Made by a program: the position numbers and the translations under genes. A stretch of DNA of 64,000 bases from Epiperipatus broadwayi (taxonomy: Eukaryota > Onychophora > Udeonychophora > Euonychophora > Peripatidae): positions 9,508,771 to 9,572,770 of the forward strand of contig JAQFVV010000018.1 of the NCBI GenBank assembly GCA_028023455.1, written 5' to 3'. This document shows positions 1 through 12,701 of the stretch, piece after piece. Each line of letters begins with the position of its first letter. Position 1 is the first letter of the stretch. The notes under the pieces were generated by a model. It did not search any database and was not told the origin of the DNA. It saw only the letters and a list, made by a program, of their open reading frames with translations.

Positions 1-858
1 TTTATCATTTGGTAACCGAAGCATTTATAATTCAGTCAAATATAAAAGTATATTCATACACATAAACTCTGTTTGGCTTGTGGAGCATTTATCATTTAGT
101 AATTGCAGCATTTATAATTTAGTCAAATATAAGAGTATATTCATACACATAAACTCTGTTTGGCTTGTGGAGCATTTATCATTTAGTAATTGCAGCATTT
201 ATAATTTAGTCAAATATAAGAGTATATTCATACATGTAAACTCTATTTGGCTTGTGGAGCATTTATCATTTAGTAATTGCAGCATTTATAATTTAGTCAA
301 ATATAAAAGTATATTCATATACATAAATTCTGTTTGGCTTGTGGAGCATTTATCATTTAGTAATTAAAGCATTTCTAATTTAGTCAAATATAGAGGTATA
401 TTCATACACATAAACTCTGTTTGGCTTGTGGAGCATTTATCATTTAGTAATTGCAGCATTTATAATTTAGTCAAATATAAGAGTATATTCATACACATAA
501 ACTCTGTTTGGCTTGTGGAGCATTTATCATTTAGTAATTGAAGCACTTCTAATCTAGTCAAATATAAAAGTATCTTCATTCACATAAACTCTGTTTGGCT
601 TGTGGAGCATTTATAATTTAGTCAAATATAAAATTATATTCATATACATAAACTCTGTTTGGCTTATGGAGCATTTATCATTTAGTAATTAAAGCATTTC
701 TAATTTAGTCAAATATAAGAGTATATTTATACACATGAACTCTATTTGGCTTGTAGAGCATTTATAATTTAGTAATTAAAGAATTTCTAATTTAGTCAAA
801 TATAAGGGTATATTCATACACATGAATTCTGTTTGGCTTGTGGAGCATTTCTAATCCA
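1..858. repeat. Tandem array of 87-bp repeat units
   Basis: The phrase GGCTTGTGGAGCATTTAT and its variants recur every 87 bp: the same point of the unit falls at 76, 163, 250, 337, 424, 511, 598, 662, 749 and 836. One unit (598-662) is only 64 bp and lacks the middle part that contains 'TAGTAATT'. The window edge cuts the first copy, so the array probably extends leftwards. Because 87 is divisible by three, the left copies stay open in one forward frame (80-367). That frame is only a repeated 29-residue string and is not evidence of a gene. Copies differ by scattered point changes, as in an ageing satellite. Confidence 0.95.
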
Positions 859-865
859 TATAGTA

Positions 866-1230
866 AATACATTCAAATATTTTTATAAATAAATTTGCAT
901 ATAACTATTTCATAATTTCATTTTATAACGTATGATAAACATGTTCTAATATTTTACAAAATAAATTCTACGTAATTATTTCATAACTTCACTTTATAAC
1001 ATATGATAAAGATGTTTTAATATTTTATAAAATAAATTCTAGGTAATTATTTCATAACTTCATTTTATAACGTATGATAAAGATGTCTTAATATTTTATT
1101 AAACAAAACGTATGCAACCGTTTCATAAATTCACTTCATAACATATGATAAATATGTTTTAATATTTTATAAAAATAAATTTTATGTAGATATTTCATGA
1201 TGTCAATTTATAATTTATGGTAAAAAAATG
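866..1230. repeat. Tandem array of 71-bp repeat units
   Basis: Directly after the 87-bp array a second, unrelated repeat begins. The string (C/A)(G/A)TATGATAAA recurs at about 931, 1002, 1073 and 1144, with a diverged copy near 1216, giving spacings of 71, 71, 71 and 72 bp. Each unit contains 'TTTCATAA(C/T)TTCA' and 'TAATATTTTA'. About four and a half copies are present and the right-hand ones are more diverged. Confidence 0.9.
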
Positions 1231-2589
1231 TCTAAACATTCCTATAACGTAATTACCTTCCAGTTTTGCAGTCTAGTTTACTCTAAAGAAGGCAGGTTAT
1301 TTCATCTATGGAAAGTCATGGCATAGCGTGGAGAGAGTGAAGCCGCTAAATTACCCCATTGTTATTATAATTCCTCTAGTAAAGCTTTCTTTTTCCATTT
1401 TCACGTTTTGTTAAAGCTTTATTTTAGTGTATCAAAAGAATTAAGTAATACACTTTTTTCTTAAAAAAAATTTAATATGTTCTGCTTCTCTGTGTAAGAC
1501 GAGAGAAAAAAAAAGAAGTTCTTTTCTTCCGACGACATGCCTGATTTGAATACTGCCTCAGTTTAACTCAAGTATCTTTTTTCTTTCTTTTTAATGATTG
1601 GATAATTAATTTCTTTTCTTTTTATTGAGACAGATAAAAAAAAAAAAACAAGATGACTTAACATTTTATTCAATTCCATCAATCACAAAATTAAAAATAT
1701 GATTTTTTTTTTTTAAACAAATCACAGCTTTTTTTTCATTCCCAATTAGACTGAATCACGCTAGACATTTTTAAATGGGGGGGGTTATTGAATATTTATA
1801 TGAGGAACAGCATATCTGTTTCAATATATATATATAAGCCTAGTAAACGGCATTTTTCTGTGCTTTTACATAGCGACGCTATCAAGAAGCATACAGCGGC
1901 TAATCGACGAGTATCATTAAATTACCTCAACTCCCTCTAGTATTATAAGTTGTCCATGTCGCTTTATAAAATATTTATTGAATTACAATTTTAAATTACC
2001 TATAAATAATTACTTTCTAAAGCTAGTCCTAAATTTTAAAAAAAATTCAAGAAAAAAAATTGTTTTAGAATTATATTATAATAAATTAGATGCAAATTTT
2101 ACAAAAAAAATTAAGCGGTCGACTTCCAGAGACCTAGCAGACAATGTCTTGGATACCCCTGATATATATCATGGTGTGTTTTACATTTTTCAAATATCTT
2201 ACTCTAATTGTGTATGAAAGTAAAGATAAGTTTGTAAAATTATACCTTAAAATGCATCTCTTATGTTATTGTTAGCAATCCAAAATGTATAAAAAGTTAA
2301 TATTGCAGAAATAATTATATGTACAGATTATTAGCTTTCTATAAGATTTAAATTGCACTAAAAATAAATTCTATTCAAAATATGATAAAAAATTTGTTAC
2401 TCATTCTTTGCTTTGTGCTAAATTTTAGTAGTTAGAAAACATTAAAATGTCTAATTTGGATTTTCATATTACTGAGATGGAAAATTCTTTTGAGAAGTGT
2501 GTTATGGATAGAAGTAATTCTGTTCTTTAGTTCATTCAAAAAAGTCTGATTACAAGTTGTCTAACAATGACCAAATTACTAGTAACTGA
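1231..2589. other. AT-rich stretch without a recognised gene
   Basis: This stretch holds homopolymer runs and short open frames whose composition follows the AT bias. The phrase around 'GCGGCTAA' near 1895 and 'GCCGCTAAATTACC' near 1342 are similar, as are the flanking 'CCTCTAGTA' strings near 1371 and 1935, so a small diverged duplication is possible. No gene, RNA or element end could be identified. Confidence 0.6.
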
Positions 2590-3960
2590 TTAAAAGGGAT
2601 CATGAGATATTCTTTACTTGGAAGAATAATAAATAAATATAGGACTTACTATGAAGATCTTAAAAAAATTGCATTTTTAAATATAAAAAGTTGTGGGCAA
2701 AGCTATATATTAAATGGGTACATAATGAAAATACATAATAAATCATTCATTTTCTATCTGAAAACTACACAAGATCTTTATCAAGACCATAACAATTTTT
2801 CAAAAAAGAATAAGTGAAGAAATAGAAAAAATGTTAGCAAAGTTATATATACTGTCTAAATGACAAAAAATTTATCAACTAAAAGAGACTACTGCCTTTT
2901 TGATTTTACTAAAACTATAGCAATTTTTCTACAGTGAACTCTGGAATCAAATCAATCAAAAAAACAAACTATTGAAAAGTCATTATGCCATAGAATATCT
3001 TATTCAAATATTAGGAAAAGTCTTTGGAACTATAAGTATTACCATGGTAAATATACCTCTAAAATATCAAGATACAGATTCAAATATCATCGAATTCTAA
3101 AAATATTTATCAAAATACAATAGTAATGATTAGATTACTTGGTAATATTAAAAGGATTAATACTGTTGGGAGTATTTGATAGTGATTCTATTATTTCAAA
3201 ACTTTTTATAGCAGTTTTGAACTATTTTGTAGATTAATATGGGAAGCTAAATAAAAAAAAACTTAAATAATGAAGATTATTAAAGTCAATTCATATAGAT
3301 TTTGTAGATAATGCAGCTGTTTTAAAAAATAATACTTCAGAACTTCATAAAATATTACAAGAGCTATTAGATAAAAGCAAGTAGCATCAAAAATAAATAT
3401 TAAATAATTAAAAAGATAGATTACTTTTCAAAAAAAAGAAAGCAAAGATTTATAGATTTAAATGAAATTACAAATATCTTGGACAAACTTTTAATGCAAA
3501 TAGTAATTTAATAAATGAAATTAATCATCAAATTAAATTTGGATGAAAAACTTTTAATATTACATCTATGTGTTTGAAAAGAAAACTTTTAATAAATGTG
3601 TTTAAGCCATGACTTATAAGTTTACTAAAAGAACAGTATAGTATTCAAACAACACAATATATGAAAACTGTATGTTAGGAGTAACAAAAGGAGAATGGAA
3701 TCAAAACACATGGGTTAAAAAAAAAACCATATATCACTGACATCAATGAAAGAATTAGGAGGCTGAAATAGAGCTAGCCTGACATATCATTAGAAAAAAG
3801 GAAAAACAGATATACAAATGGTCTTAAACTAGATCCCAAGAGATTGTAAGAAAAATATCTTGAAAGAAACCACATATGATATGAATTTTTATAGAAATTT
3901 GCGAAAATAATGTGGAAATAAAAAAAAAAATCTTCATTCTGCATTGGAATGATAATATTT
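2590..3960 (+). pseudogene. Decayed RTE-type non-LTR retrotransposon (reverse transcriptase and C-terminal part)
   Basis: Conceptual translation of 3290-3900 in shifting frames recovers the end of an RTE reverse transcriptase. A degraded YADD-box region reads 'DNAAVLKNNTSELHKILQEL' near 3310. It is followed by 'YKYLGQTFNANSNLINEINH' near 3470, by 'MCLKRKL' and by 'RIRRLK' near 3750. The same landmarks, in the same order, occur in the better preserved minus-strand copy at 47262-47980, so this is an older member of that family in the opposite orientation. The part before 3290 (for example the open frame 2602-2817) is assigned only by position and is weaker. Many stops and frameshifts show that it is dead. 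The endonuclease domain is not recognisable and the copy is probably truncated at its 5' end. Confidence 0.75.
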
Positions 3961-4728
3961 GAAAAAATGACTATGTATACTATGTTGCTAATTATTAAAC
4001 ACAATTTATAAAGAAAGATATTAAAAAATAAAAAATAAAGAATTAAAAATTAGAAATACATAGGTATGTCTAAATATATTCAATATCAAATTCTTCAGCA
4101 TATCCTAATATTTTCTTAACCAACCCATTTGATAGTCTTTTTAATTAAGTGTAATTAATCAACCCATTACAACATCCTTTCCAATTATATCAATCAAATA
4201 TCATTCTAGTTGCCATGAATGCTTTTGTATTATTGTCTAGTGATCAATAACTTTGCTATTTATTCAGTTTAGCAAAAGACAAATAGAAATCATCCCAGAC
4301 TAACTCCATATCATAAAATTTACTCTACTGCTGATATAAATTTGGATCTATTAATAAAATTGACAGCACTTATTTTCAAAAATAAACCTCTTATTTACTT
4401 TTTCATTAATACTGACATAATAATTGTTAAAATTTATAATTCTAACAGAAAAATAAAATCATTATAAAACAATTTGCTTAAAATACATTTATTTTTCTCA
4501 GTGTGTTTTAATAAAAAATTAGACTTGATATCTGAATAAATAATACTAATACATTTTTGTTGCATGTATTTAAATGATAGTACATTTCTCTTTCTTTACT
4601 CTCTATTGTAAATTTCAGTAATCGAATGGTAGTGCAATTTAATACTCATCCCCAGACTAGTTATTTAAAAGCTTACAATAGATGATGATACAATCGAGAA
4701 AGGAGAAATGCTTTTGTCTATTATTACT
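3961..4728. other. AT-rich stretch without a recognised feature
   Basis: No open frame of coding character, tandem repeat or element end was seen. It separates the RTE relic from the foldback repeat. Confidence 0.6.
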
Positions 4729-5634
4729 ATTAAAGGAGATTTGAATTCAGACTTACAAGCTTTCCTCAGCTATCCACTCCATCTTATATAACCGATATAC
4801 ATGACCACACACATGTGAAAAAGATAAATAATCTCCAATATACTTATTTCGTGCTGAACCAGCACTCATCAGTTGGTCCAGATCACCTCCCACATATATA
4901 TATAATCAGTTCCCAGTTTATATTAAGATAACAAATCTTCAAACTTTAATGAATAGACTTCAATCTTCTCCATCCTTCAACTCTTCAGCCATCCATGCCA
5001 TTGATAATCTGATGATTGTATGCTAAAACCCTTGTCAATGCCAACATTGTTGTCATACCCATGTTGGCCTTAAGTCACTTTGACCCCTCATATATCCATT
5101 TAAATACACAGAGGGGTGGGCAGAATTCAGGCTGAATCTATAATAAATCAATACTAGTATAAGTTTGGTCGATTTACAATATACTAGTATTGATTTATTA
5201 CAGATTCAGCCTGAGATTCCGCCCATCCCTATGGGTATTTAAATGGACATATCAGGGTCATATATATGAGGGATCAGAGTGCCTTAAGGTCAACATGGGT
5301 ATGACAACAATGTTGGTATCAACAAGGATTTGAACATTAACATCATCTCATTTTCAACGGTAAGGATGGCTGAAGAGTTGGAGGATGGAGAAGATTAAAG
5401 TTTGTCTATTAAAGTTGGAAGATTTGCTATCTTAATAAAAACTGAGCACTGATTATATATATATATGTAGGAGGTAATAATCTGGATTGACTGATCTGTG
5501 CTGGTTCAGCATGAAATACAGATATTGGAGATCATTTATCTTTTTCACAAGTGAATGGTCATGTGTATCAGTTATATAAGATGGGGTGGATAGCTGAAGA
5601 AAGCTTGAAAGTCTGAGTCCAAATCCCCTTTAAT
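4729..5634. repeat. Long foldback (inverted repeat) element, about 0.9 kb
   Basis: The two halves are diverged reverse complements. 'GGAGATTTGAATTCAGACTT' at about 4735 is mirrored by 'GTCTGAGTCCAAATCCCC' near 5612. 'CAGCCATCCATGCC' near 4987 is mirrored by 'GGATGGCTGAAGAG' near 5364. The central part pairs around 'ATACTAGTATTGATTTATTA' near 5191. Arms are about 430 bp with a loop of some 20-30 bp near 5170. The ends resemble a tRNA-type B box (GATTTGAATTC / GAGTCCAAATCC), so each arm may be a tRNA-derived SINE and the whole a head-to-head dimer. A shorter relative lies at 32129-32495. Confidence 0.85.
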
Positions 5635-5721
5635 TACATATTGAAGTTCTGTATTTACAATCAACTAATATTGATTTATTACTATTACTATCTGAAAAAA
5701 GGGAAGTGATGTTATATTGAT

Positions 5722-5800
5722 ATTAAAACAGGCAAAACTCAGTATACGTATTGCCACTCATAAGCAAGCATAAAAAATGATGATCATGTGATTTATATTT
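5722..5800. repeat. Isolated end fragment of the AAACAGGCAAAACTC repeat family
   Basis: The stretch contains 'AAAACAGGCAAAACTC' followed by 'ATTGCCACTCA', which is the terminal block of the repeat family described at 7619, 16409 and 20196. It is joined directly to 'AAGCAAGCATAAAAAATGATGATCATGTGA', a phrase that in the other copies lies just outside that block. This looks like an internally deleted copy. Nothing else was recognised between 5635 and 6269. Confidence 0.7.
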
Positions 5801-6269
5801 ATGTTAATTAAGTCTTGTGTGAAAAATTCTTTAATTTTTCTAAGAATTCAAAATGATTCAAAGTGATAAGGGGTACAAAGGACTAAAAGCATCAAATATT
5901 TCTGATCTTATCTACCAAGAATTCAAAGATAATAGTTTTCTTAGAAAACTTATTCAAGGTGTTGTCATCTACACCAAATATATAAAATAATATAATTACA
6001 ATGCTATAGATAACATTGATGTGACAAAATGTCAAACTTTGCATTGCTTTGGAACTAAATGGTTCATCTGAATATACTAAATAAACATTAATAGAGTTGT
6101 TAAACTTTAGAATAAGTCAATTTTTCACTATATGAATCCTAATTTATGGCATCAACACATAATTACTGTATTTTAATATCAACATACATCCCTCACAAAT
6201 CAATATTTTTATTGGCAGAGTTTGTTATAATTACAATTATTTTATTTATTTCAAAAAATGTATGATTAC

Positions 6270-7480
6270 AAAATTACGCATGAACTTTATTGATCTAGTC
6301 TCTATTTATGATTTTATTTACAAAAATTCTAAAAGTTTTTAAAATTCTTAAATGCATGAAAATCATTAATTTATTTGACAAAATGATGTTCAATAGAAAA
6401 ATTCCATTAACCCTAACTGATAATTATAGTAATTTTACAGATGAGTCTTTCACAGGTTCAGTTCTCTTTTTATTTACTATATTTATCAATAATCTTCCAG
6501 GTTACAGAATATAGGAAATTCATCCATGCTAATGAAATTGCTTTGACTTCCCAAAAGAAACCCTTTCCCGAAATAAAATATTAAATATTATTTCAATAAG
6601 GAATATAGAGATTAGAAATTTTTTTCAAAGATTGAGATATATTTCTAAACCAATGAAGACATTAAACTCATTTTTTCAATTAAACAATAAAAAATCATCT
6701 TATAATTTGATGATAATCTTTTGTAATAATGAAATGAGAAACAATTCATATCCATGCTATTTAGAAAAACCTTGAATTGTATGCGGACTTATTTTTCTAA
6801 TTTAACTAAGGTTAGATTAAAATTAATTTCTGGAATTATCACATTAGAAAATTAGTTTGAGGGTCTTTATTTGGAGAAAAAGTTCTGGCACTAAAATTCT
6901 GGATATGCAATTAAATATTAAAATGAAATATTATGGCTTCTGTCAAATCTATTTATTTGTAGTGGTTCCTGATCTTTCGCATATTCCTCCATATCAGAAA
7001 CTACTTCACAAAAAATGTATAAAAAGCTTTGAAGCAGATTAGAATTGTCATTAACTCAATAAGACTTATCTCAAATCAAAATTCTATTTTTTGTATTTTA
7101 AATAAAAAAATCTACATTTGAAAAATTATGACATAAAAAAATGGAATTCTTATGATGGTCCAAACCAATTTACTTTCCCCCATCTAATAATAAAGCCAAC
7201 TGGATTTAACTTTCCTAGATGCAACTGGAGTCTCAACAATAAATTCATGATTATCCATAGTTATTGTGCACACTTGATTCATAAATGGAATTTATCAGCA
7301 AATGATTTAGGCCACTAATGAATTTATTTGTTGATTGAAATCTCTACAGGACTTTTAATATTTTATTATTAGTTAGACTGCAAAAAAAATTCCCTAATTT
7401 TTTATAAGATAGACAAGAAATACAAACACTGGACATCATGATTAGTTTTCAAGCTCATTCAGTAAGAGCACTACTAGGAT
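6270..7480 (+). pseudogene. Decayed Jockey-type non-LTR retrotransposon reverse transcriptase
   Basis: Translating with frame changes gives landmarks in the order expected for a Jockey/X-element-like ORF2. 'NFIDLVSIYDFIY' (6279-6318) corresponds to the first catalytic Asp box of the palm. 'GSVLFLFTIFINNLP' (6450-6500) corresponds to the PQGSVLSPLLF..YINDLP block. 'HANEIALTSQ' near 6523 sits where the ADD box should be, with the aspartates lost. A thumb/connection region 'LKLISGIITLEN' follows near 6818. 'PTGFNFPRCNWSLNNKF' (7198-7248) and 'AHLIHKWNLSANDLGH' match the conserved C-terminal tail that normally precedes a Cys motif. Stops and frameshifts occur throughout and the endonuclease half is absent. 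The family assignment rests on motif order, not on a database search. Confidence 0.7.
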
Positions 7481-7618
7481 AAAGGTTATATAGTTTTTTT
7501 TTTCTCTACAGTTGTTACATTATACAAGATCATATCTTGAAATTATGAACTAAATTTATTAAATTGTCAAAAAATACAGATTTTAAATTGATTCAAAGTT
7601 CTATGTACTTTAGCAACC

Positions 7619-8707
7619 AAAACAGGCAAAACTCTCCATACAGTAGTGCCACTCAGTGCAAGCCAGAGTAATCAATGCATGCAAGAAGGCTTATGCATAA
7701 AATCCCTATCTAGTGCCTACTCATCCAATATGCCCAGGCTAGTTTCTGGCTTTTGGCCTTCGTCAGTGAGGAGCCTTGGATCTGAGAGCACTGCACCTAG
7801 ATCTTAGGATCTAATGCAACCCTCCAGCAGCCACCTTTTATCTCCACTTATCTACAAAACTATGAGAATAAAAGTGAAAGCACAATATTTCACAGCTCAT
7901 TAGCTTATATAGTCATATAGGTCTGAACTCAATTCAGTACCCATACATTTTGGTGTATTTGGTTCTTTAATAACTATAGCCACCACTATCCTATTAGGCA
8001 GGATTGGTATTAAACCACTAAACATCACATGATCACCATTTCTTATGCTTGCTCATAACTGTTATTAAAGCACGCAAAACTCTCCATACAGTAGTGCCAC
8101 TCAGTACAAGCCAGAGTAATCAAGGGATGCCAGAAGGCTTGTGCATAAAATCCATATCTAGTGCCCACATCCAATATGCCCAGGCTAGTTTCTGGCTTTT
8201 GGCCTTCGTCACTGAGGAGCCTTGGATCTGAAAGCACTGTACCTAGATCTTAGGATCTAATGCAACCCTCCAGCTGCCACCTTTTATCTCTACTTAACTA
8301 CAAAACTATGAGAATAAAAATTGGAAAACATAATATTTTCAATTTAAGCTCATTAGCTTATATAGTCATATAGGTCTGAACTCAATTCAGTATCCATACA
8401 TTTAGGTGTCTGGTTTTTTAATAACCGTAGCCACCTACTATATGACTATATAAGCTAATAAATTTAGATTGAAAATTCTCATAGTTTTGTAGTTAAGTAG
8501 AAATAAAAGGTGGTTGCTGGAGGATTGCATTACATCCTAAAATGTAGGTACAGTGCTTTCAGATCCAAGGCTCCTCACTGACCAAGGCCAAAAGCCAGAA
8601 ACTAGTCTGGGGATATTGGATTAGTAGGCACTAGATACGGATTTTATGCAGAAGCCTTCTGGTATCCATTGATTACTCTGGCTTGCACTGAGTGGTCTCT
8701 ACTGTAT
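7619..8707. repeat. Palindromic cluster of a short repeat family (left part)
   Basis: Two direct copies of a roughly 450-bp unit start at 7619 and about 8066. Each begins with (A)ACAGGCAAAACTCTCC / ACGCAAAACTCTCC, then 'CAGTAGTGCCACTCAGT', and contains 'AGTTTCTGGCTTTTGGCCTT'. From about 8436 the same sequence runs in the opposite orientation, for example 'GGCCAAAAGCCAGAAACTAG' near 8586. The palindrome is cut at 8707 by an LTR retrotransposon and resumes at 16409. The centre is near 8435. Short open frames on both strands here (about 60 codons) are only the repeat. The unit has no coding capacity and looks like a MITE or SINE-like non-autonomous element. Confidence 0.85.
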
Positions 8708-11362
8708 TGAAACAGTAGGGTCTGCTTTGCAGATCTTCGTTTCACCTTTTCTCACCTACTTCCTACCCTCATACCTTAGTTTGAACCCCAATCTATCGTA
8801 GTGTGTCTGCAATACACTTATATACCGAAAATCCCGCCTAATTTTAAACCACGAGCACAATGCTCGGATTATATATATAACTTATTCCCAAATAAAATAA
8901 AATATTATGAATTATGTATTTGTTCACATAATTTACATTTATTAAAAAGTAAGTTATATAAGTCGTAATTGCGCACACACTATGATATCCATTTTAAAAC
9001 ATATCAAAATTATAAATTGTTAGTTATTTTGTTTGGATCTATTTACAAATATATTACCGTCGTAATATATTTTGATTTAAAATAAAATTCATTTAGTAAA
9101 TATTCGTTTAGTTTAAAAATAAAAATTTCATCCCAAATATTTCTGTTAAAATAAATGAGGGACAATAGTTTAATTATATAAGTTTATCTAAAAACAGCAG
9201 CTGTCCACTTAAGTTTTCTTTAATTAGTAGCAGTAATTTTAATTAAATCTAGTTTGTAATTCGAATGTCGACGGGAAAGTTAACAAAAGAAATTAATTAA
9301 TGTTGAATTCCTTTAGACATTCGGATAGATTTAATTACAGCAGATAAGTCCAATAATTTTGTACGCTCCAGGACAAGTCTATTGTTAAATTTTACTATAA
9401 AAAGGATGTTTTTCTTTTGTTCTCCATTCTAAGCTTTTAAAGAATTCTGAGTTGTCTAAAGGTTTCTGAGTTGTTCTAAGATTCTAATAATTTGCTAACC
9501 TTGACATGTCCGAGTAGAGGCGTTAAGATGGCTATGTCCCCTCGGAATAGCCAGCCGCTGCTCCATACCATCAGAAGTCATCACACGGATCCCGGAACTG
9601 CTGCTGCTGCGTCCAAAATATGAACATTCCAGATTTTGCTGCTGAATTATAAAACCTGCCAAACATCTACCTGCAAATGCGTTTCCAGAGGTAACCCAAA
9701 TTAACCCAAGAGCTCTTGTGATTCCTAACTAACATGCTATAGCTATTTAACATTGTTTTCTTATATTTCACAACTTCATTATGTATTTCTTTCATGTATT
9801 TAAATATACTCAACATTTTGCTCTCTATCCTTGGGTTAATATTTTCTATTTATAAAGCTTTCTTTTATTTTATTATGATAATGTGTCAGAATCGTCTTTG
9901 ACCGAGTGAACTATTCCCTCTATTGAAAGTAAGACGCCGCTATTAAGGCATATTTTAAATTTATAATTTTCCAATTTTATTATCTTGCAAATCACTCGTT
10001 CGAGGGCGATTCTTTTCTTTAATGTAATATAATCACATAGTTTAAAATCTACATGCTATTGATTTTAATCTAATATAAGAGTATGTGCGAAGTCAATGAT
10101 TTAAATGTGTCCCCAAATGCATGATTGCGTATATAAATCTATACTTACTTTTCAAACCCGCAAGCATGCATTTTCCTATTTTAATTACCGTGTTCTACTT
10201 TCATTATAAAGTTCATCATTGACGTCGAGAATGTGCGGACCCTCTTAAATGAATTTCGGGGAATTTGATTGGGCATTTCTCTTAATCCGAGTAAAACCCA
10301 TTTAGTATGTTTTTATATACACTAGTCTCGTATTGCTGGTACATGAATTGGTTGTTGAGACCGCTTTGTTTTATTTTTCCAAGGATTCTTTACACGGCTA
10401 AGGCCGTTCTCTCCACGCTTGCGGTTTCCCAGGCAGAGGGTGTCCCAAATGACACCCCTGGGAATTAAACGCAATCGTCACACAGTCGCTAAGTTTCGGC
10501 TGTTCGTCAAAATACTTTCCTACGGGTTAGCGGCGAGATGCCCTCCGTAATTATTCCGGATCTTCAATATTGTTTCATTTTATATTTATTTTACAAAGCA
10601 TCCGTGACTTAAACGAGTCACACCCTCCAACTTTATAAATTCACTATCAGCAATACTGACCTCCCAATACAAATCTATTATTATTATTCTCAAATAAATG
10701 CTTTGATCCCATTCCCATGTTTGCTTAGTAAGCTTTAGTCCATACTATTCTCGAAATCAATAAATATTTTAGAACATTTAATTTCAAATATTGTCTTAAA
10801 CTTGTCTATTTACTCAAAGCACCTCGCACATGTTCCTATCTTGTCAAGCACATTATCGTAACGCTATTAGCCCGAGGAATAGAATATATCACTCTGTTTT
10901 AAAACCTTTTGTCATTACTGAAATATAAATGCCAACAATTATTTAATATGCGTCCCTGTCTCATATAAGCAGACAGTGGCGTTATATATATATTTATATA
11001 AATAAATTGTGTGAAATTATTTAAAACTAAATTTTATCTCTTATTTTATTTGATTCCTATCACTGTCTCGGTCTATATATATATATTTTCTGCATTTCTT
11101 TTATAAATCCATAGACGTTAATTAGCCACCCAAACTTATCTTAGTATAGAGTCTTTTGTTTCTCCCTGACCACCAGGCACCGGTAAAAGGTTATACTAGT
11201 TGTAGCATCAGATGCGTTATCACGTAGGTGGCGCTGTGAAATTTGGACTTTAGATTCGAACTTAGTATATCTAGAAGGCAACCCCTCCTAGAATGTTCAG
11301 TTTAGTGTCTGGGGTTTGAATTATGCAGTGTGTTAGCGAGATAGACGATTCTGACCGTTACA
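8708..11362 (+). repeat. 5' LTR of LTR retrotransposon 1
   Basis: This 2655-bp repeat has TG...CA ends. Its first 37 bp can fold: TGAAAC pairs with GTTTCA, and inside that TCTGC pairs with GCAGA around a TTT loop. It keeps about 68 bp near 9090-9150, between two AAAATAAA strings, that the right LTR has lost, and also 'TAGCCAGCCGCTG' near 9547. It is otherwise very close to the right copy, which suggests a fairly young insertion. Confidence 0.93.
9396..9405 (+). promoter_or_regulatory. Candidate TATA box in the 5' LTR
   Basis: TATAAAAAGG lies about 690 bp into the LTR and is unchanged in the right LTR (14449-14458). Being conserved in both LTRs is only weak support, because the copies are young. 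The initiation site is unknown. Confidence 0.35.
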
Positions 11363-11387
11363 TAGTAAATTTTTTTTTCCGGGTCCA

Positions 11388-11415
11388 TGGCTTGCCCAAA
11401 CGTGGAGCCTCGAAT
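11388..11415 (+). other. Candidate primer-binding site (tRNA-Lys-like) of element 1
   Basis: TGGCTTGCCCAAACGTGGAG followed by CCTCGAAT resembles the complement of the 3' end of tRNA-Lys(CTT), which gives TGGCGCCCAACGTGGGGCTC, if three or four small insertions or substitutions are allowed. It starts 25 nt after the LTR end, farther than usual, so this is a tentative call. Confidence 0.4.
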
Positions 11416-12701
11416 ATTTAAACACCCACATCCCTGTAGATCTTAATTATTTAAACACCCACATCCCTGTAGCTTAATTTTAGCATTTTGTATTGTATTT
11501 AATCATTCAAATCCTTTATATTTTTGATATATAAAATATCTTTTCAAACTCTATGCTATCTATATTGTTTATTTGCATGTATATTTCATATATTTTGTTT
11601 GGCTCGGGCATTCAATTACTTATCCTATATAATCAGAACTTGTCCAAACATGCTATAGTGCGATACGAGCCATCTGTATTATCTGTATTTATTGTTTCAC
11701 TTAAATCACGCTATGTACGCATAGCGTAAATTACTTAAATATTGTCCCAAGTGAATATTGTGACAATTATAAATATTTCAAATATTGTATTTTTCTATCA
11801 AAATAAAGTTTTATCGGCTCAACGCGCAATATAGCATAATGATAATTTTGTACGGTAATGACCTAGATATAATAGGCTACCGTATGGAATTCAGAAATAA
11901 TTATAAATCAAATGTTGTAATCAATAAAAAAAAAAATGCGAATGTTTTAACGAGTGCCCATAGTTAAATGGAATAGTTATTAAAATTAATTTTGGGAAGC
12001 TAACAGTCTATGGATATTTTTAACTGGTGACATGGTGCCCAAGGGTAATTTCACTAAACGGAGTTACTTCTAAAATAAATTTTGTCACCAGGCTCAATTC
12101 TTTTGTATGAAATTTGTTTTTTTTAACGTGTGTAAATTTTTCTTAGACCAAATAATGAGACGTGAATCGGATCAATAATTATGTAAATAAATATATATGT
12201 TTGCAAATCTTAAATAAGAGGGAACGAAATAATTATACCCGGATCTAGCGAATGTTAACATATATAAATAAAATTTGCTTGAGTTTAAAAATATATTTTA
12301 GCGAAATATTTTGACAGGTAGAATTTAATATATTTTATATATACGGGCAGTTAAAAATATATATGTTGGCAGCAGATTTAAGCGAGAAGTTTTGGCAGTG
12401 GTAAGAGGGCAGTAATTGGGGTTTTAGGGATAAATGTAAAAGCAGCAATTAGGCCAACAGAACCGAGAGGGAGATAGCCTATTAGCCATTAATAAAATTG
12501 TAATTAAACGTAATAATCGCAGAGAATTAAACAAGGAAAAATAATAAGAGTATTTTTTTACAGTATTAGTTTTAATAAGCTCAACATAAAACAGTTTAAA
12601 TATTTTCTTTATCAGTGCTATACATTGTGTTTAAGAGTTTTTAGGATATATTAATATAGTTAGCAATAAAATCATCAACGATCACGGTAACATCCAAGGC
12701 C
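11416..12701. other. Leader region of LTR retrotransposon 1
   Basis: This is the untranslated stretch between the primer-binding candidate and the gag-like frame. It contains a tandem duplication of about 32 bp at 11417-11472 ('TTTAAACACCCACATCCCTG' twice). 'ACATGGTGCCCAAGGG' near 12029 is an alternative primer-site-like string. No coding sequence was recognised. Confidence 0.6.

Noticed and set aside
80-367. Open frame of 95 codons with three 29-residue repeats
   Set aside because: It is the 87-bp satellite read in one frame. The period is a multiple of three, and later copies carry stops.
1-858. CRISPR-like array
   Set aside because: The repeats are contiguous with no unique spacers, and the surrounding DNA is eukaryotic.
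8043-8237. Overlapping open frames on both strands
   Set aside because: They lie inside the non-coding short repeat and differ between copies.
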